A DNA stretch of 40,956 nt from an uncultured Myxococcales bacterium. GTDB taxonomy: Bacteria > Myxococcota_A > UBA9042 > DTJE01. The DNA lies in NCBI GenBank assembly GCA_903847405.1, contig CAINDP010000188.1, positions 1 to 40,956 of the forward strand, written 5' to 3'. How positions within the stretch are numbered: position 1 is the stretch's first letter; each line of letters opens with the position of its first letter. The position numbers were made by a program, and so were the translations under genes. Below the pieces are notes generated by a model. That model did not search any database, was not told the DNA's origin, and saw only the letters and a list, made by a program, of their open reading frames with translations. Of this stretch, positions 23,745 through 32,315 are shown piece by piece.

Positions 23745-26222
23745 CTACGCCCCGTCCCGCCCCCGGTCCCCGTCCGCCCCGCCCACGTCGGGGGGCCGCA
23801 GCCCGATGTCCATCGCATCCATCAGGGCCCGGATCCCCGCCCGGTCCGCCCCCCGCGCCCGGTCCACCAGGTCGTCGACCTGCCGCATCCAGGCGTCGAA
23901 ATCCCGCAGTTCCGGCCGCGACACGAACACCTTGTCCACCTGCGTCGGCAGCACCCGATCGCGGTCCAGCAGCAGTTCCTCGAACAGTTTTTCCCCGGGC
24001 CGCAGCCCCGTGAAGGCGATCGGGATTTCGCCCTCCCGGAAGCCCGACAGCCGGATCATGTCCCGGGCCAGATCCACGATCCGGATGGGCAGGCCCATGT
24101 CCAGAACGAAGACCTCGCCCTCGCGACCGATGGTGCCCGCCTTCAGCACCAACTGGGAGGCTTCCGGAATCGTCATGAAGTATCGCACGACCTCCGGGTG
24201 TGTCACCGTCACGGGCCCGCCGCGGGCGATCTGGTCGCGGAATACCGGGATCACCGACCCCCGGGAACCCAGCACGTTGCCAAAGCGCACCGACGCGAAC
24301 CGGGTGCCCCCGCCCCGCGCCGCCAGCCCCCGGACGATCAGCTCCGCGACGCGCTTGGTCGCGCCCATGACCGACGTGGGGTTCACCGCCTTGTCGGTGG
24401 ACAGCATCACGAACGTCTGGGCGCCGTGGATCTGCGCCAGTTCGGCCACGTTGCGCGTGCCCGCGACGTTGTTCTCCACCGCCTCGAAGGGGTTTTCCTC
24501 CATCAGAGGCACGTGCTTGTAGGCCGCCGCGTGCAGCACGACCTCGGGGCGGTGCAGGGCGAACGCGCGTTCCAGCTTGTCCCGCGCCCGCACGTCCAGC
24601 ACCACGGCCACGGTCTGCAGGTCCGGCCGCAGCCACGCCATCTCGCCGCGGATGTGGAACAGGTTGTTTTCGTCCTTGTCCAGCAGGATCAGCAGGGCCG
24701 GGTCCAGCGCCGAGATCTGCCGGCACAGTTCGGACCCGATCGAACCGCCCGCACCGGTGACCAGCACGCGCTTCCCGCCGTACACGGGCCCCAGCAGCGG
24801 ATCGTCCTCGGCCAGTTCCTGGACCTCGCGCCCCAGCAGATCCTCGATGGCCACGTCGCGCACGGCGGCCACCTGGGCCTGCCCCGAGATCAACTGCGAC
24901 GCCCCCGGCAGGACCAGCACCCGCACGCCGCGCTGGGCACACAGTTCCATGACCTCGCGCTTGCGCTGCAGCGGCAGGTCCGAAATCGACAGCAGGACCT
25001 TCGAGAACGCGGTGCGGGCGTGCACGTCACCCAGGTCGTCCAGCGTGCCCAGGACCTTGCGCCCCTCGATCTCGCTGCCCAGCTTTTCCCGGTCGTCGTC
25101 CACGAATCCCACCAGGGACAGGCCCAGCGCCGGACGCAGGCGGATTTCATGGGCGATGGCGCGGCCGTTGTCCCCGGCGCCGACCACCAGGGCCTTTTCG
25201 GACGCGGTGGCGCTGACCGGCGCGGCGGTCGTCGCCTCGTGCAGCCAGCGCCGCAGGAAGCGGATGCCCATCATGCCCAGGAACGACAGGACGGCCTCCA
25301 TCAGGATGATGCTGATGGGGATGTGGTAGTAGGGGTTTTCGGTCGGCAGCAGCCGGAAGGCCAGGAAGACGACCGTCACGGACGCGACCGCCTTGGCGAA
25401 TCGCCCCACTTCGTACAGCGACACGTAGCGCCACATCACCCGGTACACGCCGAACACCAGGTTCATCGCCAGGCGCGCCAGCACCGTGTAGGGCAGCAGC
25501 AGGATCAACTGCTTGCGGGAGATGTCGGGCAGCGGGAAGTCGAACCGCAGGGCATAGGCCCCGGTGAAGGCGATCACCACCACCAGGGCGTCCGACACGA
25601 CCTGCAGGACGCGCCCGGTGCGGCCCGCCGCGTGGACCACGGCGATGTAGACCGTGGCCAGCAGGATCCGGATGTCCTCGACGAACGACCGGCGCTGCAG
25701 GTACAGGTGGTTCAGCCGCAACTTGTGCGGCATGATCTCGCGGATGTAGGTCCCCTCGGGGTCCGCCGACTTCGCCAGCAGGGCGTTTTCGTCGAAGTAC
25801 GTGATGGACGCATAGTCGGTGACACCCGGCCGCACGGACAGCACCTGCCGCTGCTCCTGGTCGTACAGGGCGACGTACTTCGGGACCTCGGGACGCGGTC
25901 CCACCAGCGACATGTCGCCGACCACGACGTTCCACAGTTGCGGGAACTCGTCCATCTTGCTGGCGCGCAGCACCCGGCCGACCGCCGTGATCCGGGGGTC
26001 GCCCGCGACCGTCAACTGCCCGCCCAGACGCGGGGCGTCCACGACCATGGTGCGGAATTTCAGGACGCGGAACTCGCGCCCGTTGCGGCCGACGCGCACC
26101 TGGCGGAACAGGACCGGCCCGCGGCTGGTGGCCTTGATGGCGATGGCGACCAGGACCAGGAAGGGGGACAGGATCAGCAGGCCCAGCAGCGACGCGACGA
26201 TGTCGAACAAGCGCTTCGCCAT
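23745..26222 (-). CDS. Fusion of monotopic phosphoglycosyl transferase and WbpM/PglF-type dehydratase
   Basis: An 825-residue protein. Residues 1-205 are a PglC-like phosphoglycosyl transferase: a membrane re-entrant helix near 5-30, FRQVRVGRNGREFRVLKFRTM, the Asp91-Glu92 pair in KMDEFPQLWNV, and SLVGPRPE. Residues 205-330 give about four membrane helices, as in CapD/WbpM. Then comes a nucleotide-binding region from about 343 (ALVVGAGDNG) and the dehydratase from about 484: VTGAGGSIGSE, STDKAVNPTSVMGATKR with Met619-x3-Lys623, the SMK pattern of WbpM/PglF. Each half would be complete on its own. The dehydratase makes a 4-keto-6-deoxy-HexNAc nucleotide, and the transferase places a phospho-sugar on undecaprenyl phosphate, the first step of chain assembly. 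ATG 26222 follows GGAGA. The upstream aminotransferase (6 bp) probably acts between the two activities. Confidence 0.9.
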   Translation of the reverse strand: MAKRLFDIVASLLGLLILSPFLVLVAIAIKATSRGPVLFRQVRVGRNGREFRVLKFRTMVVDAPRLGGQLTVAGDPRITAVGRVLRASKMDEFPQLWNVVVGDMSLVGPRPEVPKYVALYDQEQRQVLSVRPGVTDYASITYFDENALLAKSADPEGTYIREIMPHKLRLNHLYLQRRSFVEDIRILLATVYIAVVHAAGRTGRVLQVVSDALVVVIAFTGAYALRFDFPLPDISRKQLILLLPYTVLARLAMNLVFGVYRVMWRYVSLYEVGRFAKAVASVTVVFLAFRLLPTENPYYHIPISIILMEAVLSFLGMMGIRFLRRWLHEATTAAPVSATASEKALVVGAGDNGRAIAHEIRLRPALGLSLVGFVDDDREKLGSEIEGRKVLGTLDDLGDVHARTAFSKVLLSISDLPLQRKREVMELCAQRGVRVLVLPGASQLISGQAQVAAVRDVAIEDLLGREVQELAEDDPLLGPVYGGKRVLVTGAGGSIGSELCRQISALDPALLILLDKDENNLFHIRGEMAWLRPDLQTVAVVLDVRARDKLERAFALHRPEVVLHAAAYKHVPLMEENPFEAVENNVAGTRNVAELAQIHGAQTFVMLSTDKAVNPTSVMGATKRVAELIVRGLAARGGGTRFASVRFGNVLGSRGSVIPVFRDQIARGGPVTVTHPEVVRYFMTIPEASQLVLKAGTIGREGEVFVLDMGLPIRIVDLARDMIRLSGFREGEIPIAFTGLRPGEKLFEELLLDRDRVLPTQVDKVFVSRPELRDFDAWMRQVDDLVDRARGADRAGIRALMDAMDIGLRPPDVGGADGDRGRDGA

Positions 26223-26228
26223 GGTCTC

Positions 26229-27425
26229 CTAGGCCCCGCCCGGCGCCGATGCGGCGTCCAGGCTGTCGCGCACGGCCGAAATCACGCGGTCCACGTCGGC
26301 ATCCGTCATCCGCGGGTAGATGGGCAGCGACACCGACCGCCGGTACGACGCCAGGGCCGCCGGGAAGTCGTCAGGCTGCCAGCCGTAGCGCCCCCGCCAG
26401 TACGGGTGCAGGTGCAGCGGGATGAAGTGCACCGAGGTGCCGACGCCCCGGGCGCTCATCGCCGCCACGAAGCGGTCCCGATCCAGGCCCCGCAGGCGCA
26501 CCACGAACAGATGGTATGCGTGGCGCTCGCCGGCCGGCGCGTCGGGGGGCAGGTCCAGGCGTTCGTCGCCCGCGAATGCCGCCCGGAAGGCGTCCGCGAT
26601 GGCCTTGCGTCGCGCCCACATCGCGTCGCAGCGCGACAGTTGCCCCAGGCCCAGCGCCGCCGCCGGGTCCGTCAGGTTGTACTTGTAGCCCGGCTCCACG
26701 ACCTCGTAGTACCACTGGGGACGGTCGCTGACATAGCGATCCCACACGTCCCGGCTGATGCCGTGCAGGCGCATGATGCGCATGCGGGCCGCCAGCGCCG
26801 GATCGGCCGTCACGGCCATCCCGCCCTCGCCCGTCGTGATCGTCTTGGTGGCGTAGAAGGAAAACACCGTCACGTCGCCGATCGTGCCGACCATGCGCCC
26901 GCCCGACGTCGCCGGCAGCGCGTGGGCGGCGTCCTCGACGATGCGCAGGCCCCGGGCCGTCGCGATGGCCTGGATCGCCGCCATGTCGCAGGCCAGCCCC
27001 CCGAAATGGACCGGCAGCAGCACCTTCACCCGGGCCGCCTTCGCCGGATCGTCGTGCGCCAGGCGGTCCAGCGTCGCCTCCAGCCCGGCCGGATCCAGGT
27101 TCATCGTGACCGGGTCGATGTCCGACAGCAGGATGTCGCCGCCCAGGTAGCGCACCACCTCGGCCGTGGCGGTGAACGTGTTCGGCGTCGTGACGACCAC
27201 GTCGCCGGGCCCCACGCCCACGGCCTCCAGGGCCAGGTGCAGGCCGGACGTCGCCGAGTTCACCGCCACCGCGTGCGGGGCGCCGACGTACTCCGCGAAA
27301 GCCTCCTCGAACCGCTTCGCCCGGGGACCCGTCGTCACCCACCCGCTGCGCAGGGCATCCCCCACCGCGGCGATCTCGTCTTCCGAGATATCCGGCAGGG
27401 CGAAGGGCAGAAACGGTTGATCCAC
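26229..27425 (-). CDS. DegT/DnrJ aminotransferase, PglE/ArnB-like
   Basis: A 398-residue PLP aminotransferase. [13 protein letters not shown] and GWVTTGP at the start, [18 protein letters not shown], and [15 protein letters not shown] with Lys194 as Schiff-base lysine. The start and the GWVTTGP segment are of the ArnB/PglE kind, which aminates C4 of a 4-keto-6-deoxy sugar nucleotide. Its gene ends 6 bp before the fused dehydratase/transferase gene, whose dehydratase would provide that substrate. GTG 27425 has AAGGAG upstream. It is distinct from wbpE (17.2 kb), so the window encodes two aminotransferases for two sites. The exact sugar is inferred. Confidence 0.85.
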   Translation of the reverse strand: MDQPFLPFALPDISEDEIAAVGDALRSGWVTTGPRAKRFEEAFAEYVGAPHAVAVNSATSGLHLALEAVGVGPGDVVVTTPNTFTATAEVVRYLGGDILLSDIDPVTMNLDPAGLEATLDRLAHDDPAKAARVKVLLPVHFGGLACDMAAIQAIATARGLRIVEDAAHALPATSGGRMVGTIGDVTVFSFYATKTITTGEGGMAVTADPALAARMRIMRLHGISRDVWDRYVSDRPQWYYEVVEPGYKYNLTDPAAALGLGQLSRCDAMWARRKAIADAFRAAFAGDERLDLPPDAPAGERHAYHLFVVRLRGLDRDRFVAAMSARGVGTSVHFIPLHLHPYWRGRYGWQPDDFPAALASYRRSVSLPIYPRMTDADVDRVISAVRDSLDAASAPGGA

Positions 27426-27439
27426 GGATGGCTCCTTCA

Positions 27440-27550
27440 GGAAAAATGGGGACAGGCGCAGTAAAAATGGGGACAGACACCAATTTCCTCAGGGGAAATT
27501 GGTGTCTGTCCCCATTTTTCTGTCCCCATTTTTCCTGCCCCCATTTTTCC
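27440..27550. repeat. Nested palindromic repeat cluster with a 26-bp perfect stem
   Basis: Arms 27463-27488 and 27494-27519 are perfect inverted repeats of 26 bp with a 5-nt loop. Outside them, a 16-bp arm at 27440-27455 pairs exactly with 27520-27535, and a one-mismatch copy of that arm follows at 27535-27550. All arms share the AAATGGGGACAG core. It fills the gap between wbpB and the aminotransferase gene. In RNA it would make a long hairpin that could end or attenuate transcription. Confidence 0.85.
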
Positions 27551-27552
27551 GC

Positions 27553-28584
27553 CTACAACTTCACGGGCCGACCCTCACGGGCCGATTCGTAGATGGCCAG
27601 GATCAGCGCCAGCGACCGGCGTCCCTCGCGACCGTCCGACGACGGTTCCGCGCGCCCCCGCAGCACGTCGATCACGTTCTTGTAGTACCCGGCGTGCCCG
27701 TGGCCGTAGACGGTCGGCGGCGTGTACCCGGCCTCCCGCACTTCCCGGTCCTCGTCCTGGTACTGATCGAAGTCCCACTGCTCGATGCGGTTCAGCGCGA
27801 TCCCGCCCACCCGGGCGGTCCCCCGCAGCCCCATCATCGTGATCGAGCCTTCCAGGTTCTTGGGGTATACCAGCATGGTCACGTTCAGCGTGCCGATGGC
27901 GCCGCTCTTGAACCGCACCACCGCCGCGCCCGTGTCCTCGGCCTCGATGTCCCGGCCCAGCGTCCCCGTCAGCGCCACGACCTCGTCCACGTCCCCGCCC
28001 AGCCACTGGGCCAGGTCCACGTAGTGCGACGCCTGGTTCATGAACGCGCCGCCGTCCAGCGCCCACGTCCCGCGCCACGGCGCCTGGTCGTAGTAGTCCT
28101 GGGGCCGCGTCCAGAAGACGTTGACCTCGACGAAGCAGGGCTTGCCGAACCGCCCCTTGTCCAGCGCCTGGCGCAGCAGTTCGATGGTCGGGTTCAGGCG
28201 GTTCTGCAGCACCGTGAACAGCCGCACGCCCTTCCGGTCGCACGTTTCAATCAGACGGTCCACCCGCGGCAGGTCGATCCCCACGGGCTTTTCCGTCAGC
28301 ACGTGGAACCCGGCCTCGGCCGCCGCCATGCCGTGCTCCGGGTGCAGCCCGGACGGCGTACACACCGACACCACGTCGAACCCGCCGGCCCGCAGCATGT
28401 CGTCCAGGTTCGTGAACCACGGCACGCCGCCCGCCTTCCGCGCCGCGGCTTCCGCGCGCTCGGGCACCACGTCGCACACCGCGGCCACCTCGGCCTCGTC
28501 CTTGTTCGCCGCCAGCGCCTCCAGGTGGAACCCGGAAATCCGGCCGCACCCCACGATGGCAAAGCGCAATCGCTGGTCGTCCAT
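27553..28584 (-). CDS. wbpB: UDP-N-acetylglucosaminuronate 3-dehydrogenase, WbpB/WlbA type (Gfo/Idh/MocA)
   Basis: A 343-residue Gfo/Idh/MocA oxidoreductase. FAIVGCGRISGFH is the NAD loop, LTEKPVG contains Lys99, and GGAFMNQASHYVD has His187; these are the positions of the catalytic Lys and His in WlbA. The enzyme oxidises C3 of UDP-GlcNAcA, giving the 3-keto substrate for WbpE. ATG 28584 follows AGGAG; the frame stays open upstream but that stretch is antisense to tatA. It lies 11 bp after tatA, and the palindromic repeat cluster follows its stop. Other family members have varied sugars, so the name rests on motifs plus the presence of the four partner genes. Confidence 0.82.
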   Translation of the reverse strand: MDDQRLRFAIVGCGRISGFHLEALAANKDEAEVAAVCDVVPERAEAAARKAGGVPWFTNLDDMLRAGGFDVVSVCTPSGLHPEHGMAAAEAGFHVLTEKPVGIDLPRVDRLIETCDRKGVRLFTVLQNRLNPTIELLRQALDKGRFGKPCFVEVNVFWTRPQDYYDQAPWRGTWALDGGAFMNQASHYVDLAQWLGGDVDEVVALTGTLGRDIEAEDTGAAVVRFKSGAIGTLNVTMLVYPKNLEGSITMMGLRGTARVGGIALNRIEQWDFDQYQDEDREVREAGYTPPTVYGHGHAGYYKNVIDVLRGRAEPSSDGREGRRSLALILAIYESAREGRPVKL

Positions 28585-28595
28585 CACGACTCCTG

Positions 28596-28946
28596 TCACG
28601 CGCGGAAGACGATGCGCTTGACCTGCACCAGGGGGATTTTTTCGTTGCTGCCGTCGGTCTGCAGCGTCGCCCACGACTGGTCCACCTCGACCAGCGTGGC
28701 GCCCTCGGGCAGGCCGATTTCCAGCGTGCCGTCCGGCATCAGCCGCACGTGCTTGCCCACGCCCGGCTGCAGCATCTGGGAAAGGGCCTCGTTGGCCACC
28801 GGCTCGTCGTCGCCCTTGAAGCCCTTCTTGAACTCCTTGATGCCCTTGCCCAGGCCGCCCATGACGGCGGGAATCCGCCCCGCTCCGAACAGCAGCAGGA
28901 TCACGATCACGATCAGGATCAATTCGGTCGTCCCGACTCCGAACAT
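28596..28946 (-). CDS. tatA: TatA-family protein with extended C-terminal domain
   Basis: A 116-residue protein. Residues 1-44 are a textbook TatA: FGVGTTELILIVIVILLLFGAGRIP, then an amphipathic helix with GKGIKEFKKGF. TatA forms the pore-like element of the twin-arginine translocase in the inner membrane. After a short linker, residues about 60-116 are not the usual disordered tail: they read as alternating short strands (KHVRLMPDGTLEIGL, ATLVEVDQSWATLQT, EKIPLVQVKRIVF) and may form a small beta domain. ATG 28946 with GGAGG 5-6 bp upstream is preferred over GTG 28958. No tatB or tatC is in the window. TatA versus TatE or TatB cannot be fully resolved, but the short helix favours TatA. Confidence 0.85.
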   Translation of the reverse strand: MFGVGTTELILIVIVILLLFGAGRIPAVMGGLGKGIKEFKKGFKGDDEPVANEALSQMLQPGVGKHVRLMPDGTLEIGLPEGATLVEVDQSWATLQTDGSNEKIPLVQVKRIVFRA

Positions 28947-28987
28947 CGAAGCCTCCACCGCGGGCCCGCACCCGCCTGCAACATCCC

Positions 28988-30241
28988 TCAGAACTTGATC
29001 TTGCCCAGGCTCTTCACGGCATCCCCGGCCTTGCCGGCCTTTTCGCCCAACCCCTTCACCTGGTCCAGCGTCTTGGTCACGGAATCCACGGACTGCTGCG
29101 GCTGGGACAGCACCTGGTCCGCCTTGGACAGGTACTCGTCCGGCCGCGCCAGCGCATCATCCTGGGTCTTCATCGCCGCGTCCAGGCGCTTGGTGGGGTC
29201 GTTCCCGTTCTTGTCCTTCTTGCTGAAGGAGTTCTTCGCGACCTTCTCGCCGTCCACCGTGTCCACCTGGTCCGCCCACGACACGATCAGATCGAACGGC
29301 GTGTCCCAGTCGATGGGCACCAGGCGCACCCGCGGGTGCCCCAGCAGCTTCATCAGGATGTAGGCCTGGACCTTGCTGTGCGCCTTGAACCACACGTGCG
29401 GCTGGGCCCGGGCGTGCTTGTCGTCGCCGCCTTCCTCCACCACCCAGCCCAGCTTCGGCGTCCGCAGGATCTCGACCAGTTTGAAGACGCTTTCCTCGCC
29501 CAGATCCTTGTCCTCGGCGGGCATGCCGTTCAGCACCTTCACCTTGGCGTATCCCGTGGCCCGCTTGAAGCCGGGCTCGTCGCGCATGGCCTCGAAGTCC
29601 TCGTCGGTCCGCGCCTTCTTCAGCCGGGCGATGGCGTCCGGCGTGGCCAGGTCCGACAGGCGCATCAGGTATTCCACCGCGTTGGGCCGATCGCCGTCCC
29701 GCGAGTACGAACAGGCCATGTCGTACAACAGTTGCGCGCTGGCCGGGTCCTTCCCCAGGCCCTCGCCGAACACCTCGATCGCGGGCCGCCACTTCTTGGC
29801 GCCATACAGGGCCATGCCCTTCTTGCGCAGTTCCGCCGCCGCCTTCTGGTCGCCGTCGGACGCCGCGTGGGCCCGGTATTTCTTGCGCTTGGCTTCGACC
29901 ACCGCCTTCGGCGCGTTGGGATCCTCGGACCCGGGCGCGAAGCCCAGCCGCCCCAGGGCGCCCTTCGCCAGGTGCCGGGCCTCCTCGTCGCCCTCGCGGT
30001 ACACCCGCTGGAAGGCCCGGGCCGCCACCTGCTTCTTGCCGGCGTCCAGCCCCGACACGTCGCGGTACGCCTCCCACAGCCCCAGGCAGGTCCGCAGATC
30101 GGGCAGCGGCGCCTGGTCGGGAGCCTGGAACAACGCGTCGCAGTTGCCCTTTTCGCGGGTCCAGGCCGGCTGGGCGGCTGCGGGCGCGGCGATCGAACCC
30201 ACCACCGCCAACGCGATGATCCCTGGCAGCAATCGACGCAC
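28988..30241 (-). CDS. Exported TPR-like protein of unknown function
   Basis: A 417-residue protein with a signal peptide (RRLLPGIIALAVVGSIAAPAAAQ). Residues about 140-190 hold one or two TPR-like repeats (AELRKKGMALYGAKKWRPAIEVFGEGL, then a second helix pair). A middle domain (about 265-335) includes HVWFKAHSKVQAYILMKLLGHP and IDWDTPFDLIVSW. The last third is Lys/Asp-rich and helical. I do not recognise the family. The start is GTG 30241 behind a G-rich site. It is collinear with the M3 peptidase (42 bp upstream) and tatA (41 bp downstream). Periplasmic location is likely. Confidence 0.7.
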   Translation of the reverse strand: MRRLLPGIIALAVVGSIAAPAAAQPAWTREKGNCDALFQAPDQAPLPDLRTCLGLWEAYRDVSGLDAGKKQVAARAFQRVYREGDEEARHLAKGALGRLGFAPGSEDPNAPKAVVEAKRKKYRAHAASDGDQKAAAELRKKGMALYGAKKWRPAIEVFGEGLGKDPASAQLLYDMACSYSRDGDRPNAVEYLMRLSDLATPDAIARLKKARTDEDFEAMRDEPGFKRATGYAKVKVLNGMPAEDKDLGEESVFKLVEILRTPKLGWVVEEGGDDKHARAQPHVWFKAHSKVQAYILMKLLGHPRVRLVPIDWDTPFDLIVSWADQVDTVDGEKVAKNSFSKKDKNGNDPTKRLDAAMKTQDDALARPDEYLSKADQVLSQPQQSVDSVTKTLDQVKGLGEKAGKAGDAVKSLGKIKF

Positions 30242-30283
30242 TGCACACCCCCACGCGAACAGCCGGATTCTACATGAAGGCGG

Positions 30284-32209
30284 CTACTTCGGCTCGGCCA
30301 GCACCTTCTCGATTTCGTCCAGTGTTTCCGCGAACAGGTCGAACGCCGCCTGCATGGCCTCCGTCCGCGTCAGGTCCACGCCCGCCGTCTGCAGCGTCTT
30401 CACGGGATACTCGGACCCGCCGGTCTTCAGGAACGTCAGGTACGACTCCACCGCGCCGGGCTCGCCGGCCAGGACCTTCCGGGACAGCGCGATCGACGAA
30501 ATCAGCCCGGTCGCGTACTGGTACACGTAGAAGTTGTAATAGAAATGCGGGATGTACGACCACTCGTAGGCGTCGTCGGCCCCCACCACGAACTCGGGAC
30601 CGTAGTACTTCTTGACCAGGGCCCCATACAGCTCGGCCATCCGCTCGGCCGTCAGCGCGCCGCCGCCCTCGACCTCGGCGTGCACTTCCCGCTCGAACTC
30701 GGCGAACATCGTCTGGCGGAACACCGTCGTGCGGATGCCCTCCAGGCGCCGGTTCAGCAGGTACAGGCGCTCGTCCCGCGTACGAGCAGCCTTCAGCAGG
30801 TGGTCCAGCAGCAGTTCCTCGTTGAACGTGGACGCGATTTCCGCCAGGAAGATCGGCGCGTCCGCGTTGACGAACGCCTGGGCCTGGTTCGCCAGGTGGA
30901 AGTGCAGCGCGTGGCCGAACTCGTGGGCCACCGTGAAGGCGTCCTCCAGTTCGTCCAGGTGGTTCAGGAACACGATCGGGTGCTCGCCATACGCGGCGTT
31001 GCAGTAGGCCCCCGGGCGCTTGCCCGCCGCGGGGAACACGTCCACCCAGCCCGACTTCGGGTCCAACCCCTTGGCCAGCACGTCCATGTAGGGCTTGCCC
31101 AGCACCTTGCACGCGTCCTTCACCAGGGCCACGGTCTGCGGGTACGTGGCCTTGTTGCGCGCCGACGGGAACATCGACACGTACAGGTCGTAGTAGTGCA
31201 CCGCGTCGATGTTCAGCAGCTTCTTCCGCAGCGTCACGTACCGGTGCAGCGTCCGCGGCAGGTTCTTTTCCGTGACCTGGATCAACGTGTCGTACACCGT
31301 CGTCGGCACGCCGTTGTCATCGACCGACGCCTGCAGCGCCGACGTGTACCCGCGGGCCTTCGCGATGAAGATGTTGCCCTTCACCGCCGCGTCCAGCGAC
31401 GCCGCGAAGGACCGGGCGTGGCCCTTCAGCGTGGCCAGGAACGTTTCGACCGCCGCCTTGCGGACGTCGCGGTTGGTCGACGACCGGAAGCGCGGGAACG
31501 ACGCGAAGGTCAGGGCCTGCTCGGCGCCCTGTTCGTCACGCACCTTGGGGAAGACGATGTCCTCCTCCAGGGCGCCGTGGATGAACTGCGGCGCGGCGCG
31601 CAGGTCCCCCGACAGGGCCAGGATCTTTTCCTGATCCCGGGTCAGCACGTGGGGACGCCGCCGGATCAGGTCGTCCAGGTAGTGGGCGTAGCGGGCCAGG
31701 CCCTTGTCTTCCGCCAGGCGGCCCTTCAGCACGGCCGGGTCCATGGCCAGCAGTTCCGGCTCGACCCAGGCCGCGACGTTTTCGTACCGCGTGTACATCG
31801 CCTGGGCGCGATCGGTCCGGGCCTTCGCCTCGGGCCGCGTGCGATCCGTGGTGAAGTCCGCGTCGGCATAGACCGAAATCCGGTTGACCTCCCGCTTGAC
31901 GTCGAAGATCAGGTCCAGGCACGTCCGCAGCGTGGCGGCGTCCTTCGACAGCGTCCCGACGCAGGGGGCCAGCGTCGCCAGGCGCGCTTCGACCTTCACG
32001 TACGCAGCCTCCCAGGCCGCGGTATCGGCGTACAGGTTCGCCAGGCTCCACCGGTAGTCGGCGGGGATGTCCGAACGTTTCGCGTCGCCCTTGGGGGCAT
32101 ACGCGGGCCATCCGGCGGCGGCGTCGGAGGGGGCCATCAGGCCGGCGGCGCACAGCACGCATCCGCAGGCAAAGAGGGGTCGGTGGTTCATCCTGCCAGG
32201 AAAGGGCAT
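30284..32209 (-). CDS. pepF: Exported oligoendopeptidase F-like M3 metallopeptidase
   Basis: A 641-residue M3-family zinc peptidase. VAHEFGHALHFHL holds the HExxH ligands and FLAEIASTFNE gives the third Glu about 25 residues on; the surrounding helices (RGYTSAL, YNFYVYQYATGLISS) are typical of PepF. Most PepF proteins are cytosolic, but this one has an N-terminal hydrophobic, Cys-containing leader (FACGCVLCAAGLMAPSDAAA), suggesting export. Four in-frame ATGs occur; 32209 is chosen because GGAG lies 6 bp upstream, while 32221, 32215 and 32191 fit less well. A -10-like TAGAAT for it lies at 32243-32238. It may trim peptides in the periplasm. Confidence 0.87.
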   Translation of the reverse strand: MPFPGRMNHRPLFACGCVLCAAGLMAPSDAAAGWPAYAPKGDAKRSDIPADYRWSLANLYADTAAWEAAYVKVEARLATLAPCVGTLSKDAATLRTCLDLIFDVKREVNRISVYADADFTTDRTRPEAKARTDRAQAMYTRYENVAAWVEPELLAMDPAVLKGRLAEDKGLARYAHYLDDLIRRRPHVLTRDQEKILALSGDLRAAPQFIHGALEEDIVFPKVRDEQGAEQALTFASFPRFRSSTNRDVRKAAVETFLATLKGHARSFAASLDAAVKGNIFIAKARGYTSALQASVDDNGVPTTVYDTLIQVTEKNLPRTLHRYVTLRKKLLNIDAVHYYDLYVSMFPSARNKATYPQTVALVKDACKVLGKPYMDVLAKGLDPKSGWVDVFPAAGKRPGAYCNAAYGEHPIVFLNHLDELEDAFTVAHEFGHALHFHLANQAQAFVNADAPIFLAEIASTFNEELLLDHLLKAARTRDERLYLLNRRLEGIRTTVFRQTMFAEFEREVHAEVEGGGALTAERMAELYGALVKKYYGPEFVVGADDAYEWSYIPHFYYNFYVYQYATGLISSIALSRKVLAGEPGAVESYLTFLKTGGSEYPVKTLQTAGVDLTRTEAMQAAFDLFAETLDEIEKVLAEPK

Positions 32210-32235
32210 GGTCATCTCCATACAATCACCCGGGG

Positions 32236-32282
32236 GGATTCTAGCGCACGTTTGCGATGTGCGGAGGCGACGCCTAGAATCC
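32236..32282. promoter_or_regulatory. Divergent promoter region with a 9-bp inverted repeat
   Basis: GGATTCTAG (32236-32244) and CTAGAATCC (32274-32282) are perfect inverted copies. Each includes a TAGAAT -10-like box, one per direction: minus at 32243-32238, plus at 32275-32280. For the plus strand TTGCGA (32252-32257) is a -35 at a 17-bp spacing. The symmetry may be simple promoter pairing or a binding site for a dimeric regulator. Confidence 0.5.
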
Positions 32283-32315
32283 CGCGTGATCCAAGCCCGT
32301 TCTGGGGAGGCGCCC

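Noticed and set aside
27440-27550. CRISPR array
   Set aside because: The repeats are palindromic and nested, with no regular spacers and no cas genes in the window.
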